Assembly: GCA_030591285.1 (NCBI GenBank)
Contig: JAUVBH010000113.1
Coordinates: 1-5,938 of the forward strand
DNA: 5,938 nucleotides
Source of the DNA: Thermoplasmatota archaeon
GTDB lineage: Archaea; Thermoplasmatota; Penumbrarchaeia; Penumbrarchaeales; Penumbrarchaeaceae
Direction of reading: 5' to 3'
Positions 1 to 5,144 of this stretch are shown in pieces; positions within the stretch are counted from its first letter, which is position 1; each line of letters starts with the position of its first letter. The position numbers were made by a program, and so were the translations under genes. The notes below the pieces were generated by a model. The model was not told where the DNA came from, ran no database searches, and was given only the letters and a program-made list of their open reading frames with translations.

Positions 1-177
1 AATGAAACTGTGATCTTCGTCGGGGACGGCACAACTGATGAGTGTGTTTCAAAAGAAGCTGATATCGTCTTTGCAAGGGATAAACTGCTAGAGATCTGTA
101 AAAGAGATGGAAGGGACTGCATCCCCTGGGAGAATTGGGGAGAGGTTCTTGAAACTTTGAAAAAGTATAGAGTTTGA
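1..177 (+). CDS. HAD-superfamily phosphatase, C-terminal 58 residues (5' end outside window)
   Basis: The frame is open from base 1 to a TGA at 175-177. It begins NETVIFVGDGTTDECVSKEA, the motif IV region of a class IB HAD phosphatase: a hydrophobic strand, then GDGxTD with the Mg-binding acidic residues. The run ADIVFARDKLLEICKRDG followed by a P-W-E-N-W segment resembles the end of MtnX-like or phosphoserine-phosphatase-like enzymes (2-hydroxy-3-keto-5-methylthiopentenyl-1-phosphate phosphatase family). That match is from memory of the family, not a search. The nucleophile DxD, cap and motif II lie outside the window, so the substrate cannot be assigned. The protein ends cleanly with a short helix (EVLETLKKY). 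It is followed by T-rich spacer and is not obviously co-transcribed with the next gene, about 225 bases away. Confidence 0.8.
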   Translation, partial: NETVIFVGDGTTDECVSKEADIVFARDKLLEICKRDGRDCIPWENWGEVLETLKKYRV

Positions 178-212
178 GGATGGATATTTATTCCAAAAGA
201 AACGGTAATAAA

Positions 213-235
213 TTTCCTTTTTCATGTATTTTTAG
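213..235 (+). terminator. Oligo-T tracts after the HAD phosphatase gene
   Basis: Three T runs (TTT, TTTTT, TTTTT) are separated by short spacers, starting 36 bases after the HAD stop codon. Archaeal RNA polymerase commonly terminates at such U-runs without a hairpin, and I see no stable hairpin here. The rest of the 178-402 spacer holds a small AGGT-TTT-ACCT palindrome at 256-266 but no convincing TATA box. Confidence 0.35.
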
Positions 236-402
236 CAGACACTTTCTCATCATTTAGGTTTTACCTTACAAAGCAATTTTGAGAATGAGATACAAAACGG
301 GGTTAGAAAGGAATTGATTAAGAACTAAATGCCCATTGACCAGGAGAGTAAAGGACTTTGATCTGTGATTTTGGACCCGAGTCTGATAAAGACGGTGAGA
401 AA

Positions 403-801
403 ATGTACGAAGATGAGATGTCAAAACCACAGTTCGCATATTTACAGCAACCTTCTGGAATGGATCCTCCATCGGTATTCTGTCCGTTCTGTGGAACGAG
501 GGCGATGAATAATGGAGGAGAGGTTGAAGGATGCATACATCTGACATTCATATATCCTGGATCAAAAGAAAAATTCATCTTTGGAACCGATGACTTCATG
601 AGAATGGTGGAGAAGGCAGAAGAGAAATCAGATTTTGAATTTGATGATGAGGAAGAAGACGAATTCTTCGAGAAGATCTTCGAAGCGGGAGGATATGGTT
701 CAGAGCTCCTTGTCCTCTACATCACCCACGGTGGCAAAGCCACGGATCAGATTTTAATTGAAGATAAATATGGATTTGATATTTCCAGGAGTAAAAAGTA
801 A
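403..801 (+). CDS. Uncharacterised acidic protein with C-x2-C ... C-x-H putative zinc site
   Basis: I do not recognise this 132-residue protein. The frame is open upstream to a TTG at 358. I prefer the ATG at 403 because GGTGA (394-398) sits four bases before it, matching the 3' part of the archaeal SD consensus; another ATG at 418 is possible. Cys27-P-F-Cys30 and, after 13 residues, Cys44-I-His46 form a plausible C-x2-C/C-x-H zinc site, followed by a hydrophobic strand (LTFIYPG). The middle (about residues 65-100) is strongly acidic and probably helical, with a run DFEFDDEEEDEFFEKIFE. The C-terminal part (LLVLYITHGGKA) looks like a buried strand and turn. There is no signal peptide or membrane segment, so it is probably cytoplasmic. 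It is convergent with the small zinc-ribbon gene at 847-1020. Natural amino-acid composition and the patterned Cys/His residues support a real gene; its function is unknown. Confidence 0.7.
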   Translation: MYEDEMSKPQFAYLQQPSGMDPPSVFCPFCGTRAMNNGGEVEGCIHLTFIYPGSKEKFIFGTDDFMRMVEKAEEKSDFEFDDEEEDEFFEKIFEAGGYGSELLVLYITHGGKATDQILIEDKYGFDISRSKK

Positions 802-802
802 A

Positions 803-814
803 TTTTTTAAAAAA
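803..814. terminator. Palindromic T6A6 element between convergent genes, possible bidirectional terminator
   Basis: TTTTTTAAAAAA begins two bases after the stop codon at 799-801. It presents a U6 run to transcripts arriving from either side. It lies between the acidic-protein gene (+) and the zinc-ribbon gene (-), whose ends converge with 45 bases between them. Archaeal oligo-U termination makes a shared terminator plausible, but six T residues is a modest signal. Confidence 0.4.
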
Positions 815-846
815 GACAATTTCTTTCTACTTTCGTCTTCCATTTT

Positions 847-1020
847 TCAGCGTTTGAATTTGAGAAATGACCTCAACCTTGATTGCGGAGGAAGTTCCGC
901 GACACTTGGCCAATCCCAATTATCTCCACAACTCCAACAAGACATTTGCTTTATTCTTGTGAATTCATCTGTTGTGAAAGATATAGTTTCGGACATACAC
1001 GATGGGCATGTTGTATCCAT
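847..1020 (-). CDS. Small zinc-ribbon protein (57 residues)
   Basis: The minus-strand frame encodes MDTTCPSCMSETISF..., with Cys5-x2-Cys8 and Cys28-x2-Cys31-Gly spaced by 19 residues. This is the layout of a single zinc ribbon, and a Trp-rich stretch (WSCGDNWDW) packs near the second knuckle. The tail is basic (RLRSFLKFKR). The frame stays open upstream to a TTG at 1059. I chose the ATG at 1020 because GTGAT, matching the 3' half of the archaeal SD, lies three bases before it, and because the ribbon starts right after it. Archaea carry many such orphan zinc-ribbon proteins, often binding nucleic acid or protein partners, but nothing here names a partner. The overlapping + strand frame at 758-1081 is low-quality antisense. 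It could also be a degraded fragment of a larger protein, but the intact knuckles argue against that. Confidence 0.6.
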   Translation of the reverse strand: MDTTCPSCMSETISFTTDEFTRIKQMSCWSCGDNWDWPSVAELPPQSRLRSFLKFKR

Positions 1021-1060
1021 TTTATCACATTCTAGAATATGGCTGATAATGGTGGGCAAG

Positions 1061-1066
1061 ATATAC
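1061..1066 (-). promoter_or_regulatory. Possible TATA box for the zinc-ribbon gene
   Basis: On the minus strand GTATAT follows a G-run. It lies about 41-46 bases before the ATG at 1020, so initiation about 25 bases downstream would give a leader of roughly 15-20 bases carrying the GTGAT ribosome site. Position fits an archaeal promoter; the sequence match is only fair. Confidence 0.3.
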
Positions 1067-1141
1067 CCCCTTGCTCCCTAACTATGCAAAATTCTACACT
1101 TTTTTAGGGTTATTTGGAATTGAACAGTTATTTTTGAATAT

Positions 1142-1256
1142 TTGATGAATTTTTCTTCGAAAATCAAGTATTGATCTGTATTTATCGCTATATATGCAAT
1201 ATAATCAAAATTTTTGTCAAGTTTATTAAACCGAACAGTATATATAGGATTATCAA
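1142..1256. promoter_or_regulatory. Cluster of TTGAT/ATCAA half-sites, candidate operator for the RRM gene
   Basis: TTGAT occurs at 1142-1146 and 1171-1175, and its complement ATCAA at 1163-1167, 1204-1208 and 1252-1256. The two central copies form a perfect inverted repeat, ATCAA-GTA-TTGAT (1163-1175). The last copy lies between the TATA box and the expected transcription start, where a bound repressor would block initiation. Five copies in 115 bases is more than expected even in AT-rich DNA by a rough estimate (below one). No regulator is identified. Confidence 0.35.
1231..1246 (+). promoter_or_regulatory. BRE/TATA promoter of the RRM gene
   Basis: TATATATA at 1239-1246 is preceded by CCGAACAG (1231-1238), a purine-containing segment in the position of the archaeal TFB recognition element. 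The predicted start is about 25 bases downstream, near 1265-1270. That gives a leader of about 60 bases before the ATG at 1328, long enough to carry the structure described at 1295-1320. A direct repeat GGCTTG (1263-1268 and 1274-1279) flanks the expected start site. Confidence 0.55.
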
Positions 1257-1294
1257 CTGGAAGGCTTGCTCTAGGCTTGTTTTTTGGTGCTTCA

Positions 1295-1320
1295 TGCCCC
1301 CGAGATCAGGCAAAGGGGGT
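1295..1320 (+). promoter_or_regulatory. Leader hairpin that can sequester the RRM ribosome binding site
   Basis: CCCCC at 1297-1301 can pair with GGGGG at 1315-1319 around a 13-base loop, with a G-U pair (1296/1320) extending the stem. The G-run plus T (GGGGGT), seven bases before the ATG at 1328, is the only SD-like sequence, so this stem would hide it. An exclusive alternative, TGCC (1295-1298) with GGCA (1309-1312), would free the G-run. The complementarity is seen directly; a switching role is inference. Confidence 0.4.
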
Positions 1321-1327
1321 TCATTCA

Positions 1328-1591
1328 ATGAATATATACGTAGGAAATCTCTCGTATGATGCGGGAGAAAATGATATTAGGAAGGTTTTTGAAGAGTTCG
1401 GAGCCGTCGAGACGGTGAAGATCATTATGGATAGGGACACTGGCAGATCCAAGGGATTTGGCTTCGTGGAAATGACCAACGACGACGAGGCTAAGAAAGC
1501 CATCGCCGACCTCGATGGTAAGGAACACCTTGACAGGGCACTTAAGGTCAACGCGGCCCGCCCTCGTGAAGAAAGAAGCAATCGCTGGTAA
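1328..1591 (+). CDS. Single-RRM RNA-binding protein, bacterial Rbp type
   Basis: This 87-residue protein is essentially one RNA recognition motif. RNP2 is IYVGNL (residues 3-8) and RNP1 is KGFGFVEM (42-49), with Tyr4, Phe44 and Phe46 in the usual RNA-stacking positions. The order beta-alpha-beta-beta-alpha-beta is complete, ending LKVNAARPREERSNRW, a short basic tail. It resembles the small RNA-binding proteins of cyanobacteria and other bacteria, where several are cold-induced and thought to act as RNA chaperones. RRM proteins are uncommon in archaea, so acquisition from bacteria is plausible. The ATG at 1328 starts exactly where the RRM begins and has GGGGGT seven bases upstream; longer in-frame starts would include the promoter. 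The gene is monocistronic, with its own TATA box, structured leader and terminator. Confidence 0.95.
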   Translation: MNIYVGNLSYDAGENDIRKVFEEFGAVETVKIIMDRDTGRSKGFGFVEMTNDDEAKKAIADLDGKEHLDRALKVNAARPREERSNRW

Positions 1592-1621
1592 TTCTCACTG
1601 AATTATTACCGATCCACTGGC

Positions 1622-1657
1622 GGATCCAACCCTTCGGGATTGGGTCCCATTTTTTTT
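1622..1657 (+). terminator. Hairpin plus U-tract terminator of the RRM gene
   Basis: Arms GGATCCAACCC (1622-1632) and GGATTGGGTCC (1637-1647) form an 11-position stem with one C-A mismatch and one G-U pair, closed by a TTCG tetraloop. An unbroken T8 (1650-1657) follows two bases later. This is the textbook form of a bacterial intrinsic terminator, 30 bases after the stop codon. Its 5' arm can instead pair with GATCC at 1611-1615. The T-run faces the plus strand only, so it serves the RRM gene and not the convergent operon. Confidence 0.8.
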
Positions 1658-1737
1658 GTTTTTATTTTCTATTAAACTCCAAAGTACGTTATACGCTGTA
1701 GATCTTAAAATCAACATGACTTCCCGAGATCAAATTC

Positions 1738-2832
1738 TCATTTTCTTGACGGGAAAGGAATGCTCTTCTTGATATCGAATTCAAGCTCCGATCCGGTGAG
1801 AGGTAGATCCACTGGCCTTCTTTCCAGAGCGGATATATGAGCAGCCTGCATGACCTCAACTGTCAACCTGGCTTCGCCCATCGATACTTTTGCTTCTTTA
1901 CCATCCATAAGTACGTCTATAACGTTCTGAAGCACCTTATCGTGGTTCGACATGGATCCCTGATAACCGCCCTTGTAGGTATTCGGAGGACTGCCTGGAG
2001 GGAGGTCAGGTTTGTCAACACCATCAACATTCCACTCGGAAAGTTCGTTGAGATATTTTCCGCCGATCTTAACGGATCCCTTGGTTCCAAGGACAGTTAT
2101 TGAACCTTCAAGGTTCTTCTGGAAAGTAGCTGTTGTGTAGTTCATCACCGCAAGAGAACCATCATCGAAGAGGATCTTCATAGATCCTAGGTCCTCTGTC
2201 TCGATGTAAGGATGCTCTCTGTTCTCCATTGTAGCCTCAACTCTTACAGGTCTCTTACCCAACCATAGGATAAGATCGACAAAATGGGAGCTTTGGGTAA
2301 AAAGAGCTCCTCCGTCGAATTCAAGAGTACCCCTCCAATCTTCATCATCATAGTAGGAACGCCTCCTGTTCCAGAATACATCTGAGGTGATGAGGAAGAT
2401 ATCACCGATGTTTCCTTCATCCATGACATCCTTGAGAACAGCAACCGGCGGGTTGTATCGGTTCTGTTTGACCAGGAAGTATCTCTTCTGGGTTCTCTTT
2501 TGTGTCTCTATCACCCTGTCAGCTTCCGACAGGTTCAGAGCCATCGGTTTCTCGGAGATGGCATGTTTACCGGCTTCCATGGATGCTATGCACATTTCAG
2601 CATGCATACCAGAAGGTGTGCAGATATCGACAACATCGATCTTTGGATCATCCAGGACATTCTGCAGGTCCGTTGTCCATTTACAACCGGCTGCTTCTCC
2701 TCCATCTCTCGCCTTCTCCTCGATCTTGTCACATACCAATACGATCTCAGCTCCTTCCAGCTGATCAAGGAAATAGACATGTCTACGGCCTATGTTGCCG
2801 TAACCGACCACTGCGAATCTGACCTTGTCCAT
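1738..2832 (-). CDS. wbpB: Gfo/Idh/MocA dehydrogenase, likely UDP-GlcNAcA 3-dehydrogenase (WbpB/WlbA-like)
   Basis: This 364-residue NAD-dependent oxidoreductase has the N-terminal Rossmann motif VVGYGNIGRRH (8-18), the catalytic EKP (94-96) and the family signature DGGALFTQSSHFVD (173-186), with His183 and Asp186. Features recalling WlbA/WbpB are NRYNPPV (124-130), the W-x-R-x2-x-YY stretch (154-161), WRGT (166-169) and the later KIGGKYLNELSEW strand. In known systems the enzyme oxidises C3 of UDP-GlcNAc uronic acid, giving the 3-keto sugar that WbpE aminates. The assignment leans on the aminotransferase and acetyltransferase in the same operon; other sugar dehydrogenase activities are possible. 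The ATG at 2832 has AGGG six bases upstream and is better than a TTG at 2838. It is the last gene of the operon within the window, 45 bases after the glycosyltransferase stop. No clear T-run terminator follows it before the RRM terminator. Confidence 0.85.
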   Translation of the reverse strand: MDKVRFAVVGYGNIGRRHVYFLDQLEGAEIVLVCDKIEEKARDGGEAAGCKWTTDLQNVLDDPKIDVVDICTPSGMHAEMCIASMEAGKHAISEKPMALNLSEADRVIETQKRTQKRYFLVKQNRYNPPVAVLKDVMDEGNIGDIFLITSDVFWNRRRSYYDDEDWRGTLEFDGGALFTQSSHFVDLILWLGKRPVRVEATMENREHPYIETEDLGSMKILFDDGSLAVMNYTTATFQKNLEGSITVLGTKGSVKIGGKYLNELSEWNVDGVDKPDLPPGSPPNTYKGGYQGSMSNHDKVLQNVIDVLMDGKEAKVSMGEARLTVEVMQAAHISALERRPVDLPLTGSELEFDIKKSIPFPSRK

Positions 2833-2877
2833 AGACAACCCTGTGAAAGGAATGAAAATGCATTACTTAAGCCTATA

Positions 2878-4065
2878 CTACGAATAAAGCTTCAGGAGCT
2901 TTTCTGATTCAACTTCCACCGAGAGCTCTTTCTCAACTCCTTTTCTACCCCGTTCACCCATCTCCTTTCGCTTCTTCTCATCTGAGAGAAGCTGCCTCAC
3001 CGCCTGCTGGACCGCCTTTGGATCCTGTTTGACATAGATGCCATTCTCCCATTTCAAGAGGTCTTTCATATTTGGTTCCTTGAAAAGGACCAGTGGGAGC
3101 TGGCAACCTATTGCCTCTCTTATTGTAATGGAAGCTTTTCCCCAAAGACCAAGATCCGCAGCACAGTAGAGGTCAGCAAGTTCTTCAGATCTCTTGAATC
3201 CGAGGAACTGGACATTCTTCCCTGCCTTCTTTTTCAACATTGATAGATAGTTGTCATCTCCTCTTCCAACGACCACGAGATGAATATCATCTCTCTTCAT
3301 GGAGCTGATCCCATCAATGAAATGTTCCAGTTTCTTCGCTGAATCCAACCTTCCAGCAGTTATCAGAAGAAATTGATCATTATCGATCCCAAGTTCTTCT
3401 CTCACCCTCTTTCTTGCATCTTTTCTGAAGGAGAATTTTCTGTGATCTATACCAAGAGGGATAAGGTGCGATCGGTCATATCTGTAGTATTTCTTCAGAA
3501 ACTCCACTGTCTCCTCACAAATAGCTACTACTTCATCGGCTTTCTTCAAGGTCCTTCTGGCGATAGGGGCCCGGAACAACCTGTACTCTTTATCCAATAA
3601 GAAATTTCGAAACGTTCTGGACTGATCATAGGTCGTGGAATACCCATGCTCATCAGCTATCAATCGATATCCAATTTCATCTTTGATCTTTGATGATCTG
3701 TATGCACCATATGTCCAGAGATTGTGGGCATGAACGACATCTGGCCCGATCTCTTTTAACTTTTCATCGATCCCGGGATAGATAATATGATCATATAGAG
3801 GTTCCATCTTGGTCTTCAACCGATGAACTGTAAAACCTTCAGTTCTTTCCTCCCCCAAAGGTCTCATTCTATCTTTGAAGGGGGATCCGATATCGGACAG
3901 CATCTTCTCAACGTTCTTGAAAGGAAATATCCGGTCAGATGTGATCACATGGACATCATGCCCCATTGCGGCCTGTTCTCTGGCGGAAAAGTACTCCTCA
4001 TACCCGAATTCAGGTTGGAAATATGACACCACATGAGCGATCTTCAATATTCTTCTCTCCTTCAT
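2878..4065 (-). CDS. GT-B glycosyltransferase, family 4-like
   Basis: This 395-residue soluble or peripheral protein has the two-domain GT-B layout. The N-terminal acceptor domain opens KIAHVVSYFQPEFGYEEYF and includes VVHAHNLW (110-117). The C-terminal donor domain begins near IPLGID (202-207), continues with ITAGRLDSAKK (235-245) and ends with the helical tail. It probably transfers a nucleotide-activated sugar onto a lipid-linked glycan at the inner membrane face, consistent with its place between amino-sugar biosynthesis genes. In the E-x7-E donor motif only the second Glu (317) is present; position 309 is Gly, in the run LWGKASITIREAIG. The ATG at 4065 overlaps the aminotransferase stop as ATGA and has AAAGGA eight bases upstream. 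A TTG at 4047 preceded by AAGGAG would start the protein directly at the conserved KIAHV and is a real alternative. Sugar and acceptor cannot be named. Confidence 0.88.
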   Translation of the reverse strand: MKERRILKIAHVVSYFQPEFGYEEYFSAREQAAMGHDVHVITSDRIFPFKNVEKMLSDIGSPFKDRMRPLGEERTEGFTVHRLKTKMEPLYDHIIYPGIDEKLKEIGPDVVHAHNLWTYGAYRSSKIKDEIGYRLIADEHGYSTTYDQSRTFRNFLLDKEYRLFRAPIARRTLKKADEVVAICEETVEFLKKYYRYDRSHLIPLGIDHRKFSFRKDARKRVREELGIDNDQFLLITAGRLDSAKKLEHFIDGISSMKRDDIHLVVVGRGDDNYLSMLKKKAGKNVQFLGFKRSEELADLYCAADLGLWGKASITIREAIGCQLPLVLFKEPNMKDLLKWENGIYVKQDPKAVQQAVRQLLSDEKKRKEMGERGRKGVEKELSVEVESEKLLKLYS

Positions 4066-5144
4066 GGTCTGAATCCTTTGACTGCACTTATTATCTCTTT
4101 CTGTTCCTCTTCGGCCAAAAGAGGATGTATCGGGAGTGACAGGATCTCGTTGACGATCCTTTCTGTAACAGGAAGCGTTGGAACCTTTTTGAAATATGGC
4201 ATCTTATGTGCCGGAACCCTGTAATGGACACCGGAGGATATTCCCTTGGAAGCGAGATGGTCTGATAATGCATCCCTCTCCTTTGACCTTACGACATACA
4301 GGTAGTAAACATGCTTGGCCCACTCCTTTTCAACAGGTATGAAAAGATCTTCGATTGATGAAAGCTCCTCATTGTAGACCTTTGCTATCTCCCTTCTCCG
4401 CTCCACCCATTCTTCCATGTGTTTGAGCTGAATGACCCCTACAGCTGCCTGGATCTCAGGCAATCTGAAATTGAAACCTGCCATTGAAGAAATATCCCTT
4501 TCATTTTCATATCTACCGTGATTCCTGAGTGCCTTCAGCATCTGGAACAGCTCATCATCCCTGCAGGTTATCAACCCGCCTTCACCGGCAACCGTGATGA
4601 CCTTGGACGGAAAGAAGGAATAACAGGTCATATCACCAATGCACCCAACATCAATTCCGTTGTACAACGCACCATGGGCCTGTGCAGCATCTCCTATTAG
4701 TGCTATCTCCTCTTCTTCAGCTATCTGTTCAAGTGACTCCATTTCTGCAGGATGGCCATAAATGTGAACGGGAAGGATTGCTGCGGTCTTTTCATTGACG
4801 ACCTCTTTGACCTTCTCCGGATCCATCGTGTAGGTTTCAGGGTCAACGTCAACAAACCTGGGAACTGCTCCAAAATGTTGAAAACCATTGATCGATGCAA
4901 TGAACGTATGTGAAGGAACGATCACCTCGTCTCCTTTTCCTATACCAAGAGCTTTAAAGGCCAGCATGAGGGCGGTTGATCCTGAAGAACAGCTGACAGC
5001 GTGGTCAGCTGAAACAAGCTCAGCAAAGCGCTCTTCCATTTCCGAGGCCTTTGGACCCTTGACAAATCGTCCGCTTTCGAGAACTTCCATTACGGCATTC
5101 CTGGTCTCTTCGTCTACGAACATTCTGTTCAAGGGCACCTTCAT
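4062..5144 (-). CDS. wbpE: DegT/DnrJ/EryC1/StrS PLP-dependent sugar aminotransferase (WbpE-like)
   Basis: This 360-residue protein has the normal family length and fold type I motifs. The phosphate-binding GSTALMLA lies at 55-62, followed by PSHTFIAS (77-84) and VHIYGHPA (126-133). GDAAQAHGA (151-159) carries Asp152 and Gln155 against the PLP ring, and Lys181 in SFFPSKVITVAGEGG is the Schiff-base lysine. NFRLPEIQAAVG in the C-terminal half is also typical. In the WbpA-B-E-D-I pathway this enzyme uses glutamate to aminate the 3-keto sugar made by WbpB. I place the start at the ATG at 5144, not the ATG at 5153: it forms an ATGA overlap with the upstream HAD stop, lies 10 bases after a perfect AGGAGG (5155-5160, only one base from the other ATG), and gives the usual N-terminus MKVPLNRMF. 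The downstream glycosyltransferase also overlaps by ATGA. Confidence 0.9.
   Translation of the reverse strand: MKVPLNRMFVDEETRNAVMEVLESGRFVKGPKASEMEERFAELVSADHAVSCSSGSTALMLAFKALGIGKGDEVIVPSHTFIASINGFQHFGAVPRFVDVDPETYTMDPEKVKEVVNEKTAAILPVHIYGHPAEMESLEQIAEEEEIALIGDAAQAHGALYNGIDVGCIGDMTCYSFFPSKVITVAGEGGLITCRDDELFQMLKALRNHGRYENERDISSMAGFNFRLPEIQAAVGVIQLKHMEEWVERRREIAKVYNEELSSIEDLFIPVEKEWAKHVYYLYVVRSKERDALSDHLASKGISSGVHYRVPAHKMPYFKKVPTLPVTERIVNEILSLPIHPLLAEEEQKEIISAVKGFRP

Larger units (their letters stand above)
1021..1327. other. 307-base divergent intergenic region
   Basis: This region separates the minus-strand zinc-ribbon gene from the plus-strand RRM gene. It is strongly AT-rich from about 1081 to 1255 and becomes GC-richer in the RRM leader (1257-1327). 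It holds a candidate promoter for each gene, a second TATATAT at 1189-1195 that reads similarly on both strands, a cluster of TTGAT/ATCAA half-sites, and a structured leader. No convincing coding frame is present: the upstream extension of the RRM frame to 1214 runs through the TATA box and adds no domain-like sequence. Confidence 0.6.

Noticed and set aside
256..266. AGGT-TTT-ACCT palindrome in the spacer before the acidic-protein gene
   Set aside because: It is a single short copy with no adjacent promoter I can identify; palindromes of this size are expected by chance.
329..361. Ten-codon mini-frame before the acidic-protein gene, ending at a TTGA overlap with the TTG at 358
   Set aside because: It could be a leader peptide or a frameshift remnant, but it has no strong ribosome site, and the better start of the gene is at 403, well past the overlap.
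758..1081. 107-codon + strand open frame overlapping the end of the acidic-protein gene and antisense to the zinc-ribbon gene
   Set aside because: It has no recognisable motif, overlaps a better-supported gene, and crosses the T6A6 element. The minus-strand frame has patterned cysteines and a ribosome site.
1214..1327. Upstream in-frame extension of the RRM protein
   Set aside because: It would place the TATA box and leader hairpin inside the coding region and adds residues unlike any RRM extension. The ATG at 1328 fits the domain edge.
1299..1732. CCCGAGATCA repeated at 1299-1308 and 1723-1732
   Set aside because: A ten-base repeat in a window of this size is expected by chance, and the two sites sit in different contexts (RRM leader and operon 3' end).
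1611..1816. GATCCACTGGC found at 1611-1621 and inside the dehydrogenase gene at 1806-1816
   Set aside because: The second copy is ordinary coding sequence, and an 11-base match is within chance expectation.
2387..2907. Several long + strand open frames across the dehydrogenase gene
   Set aside because: They are shadows of the minus-strand gene, which has complete Rossmann and EKP motifs; the + frames have no domain-like pattern.
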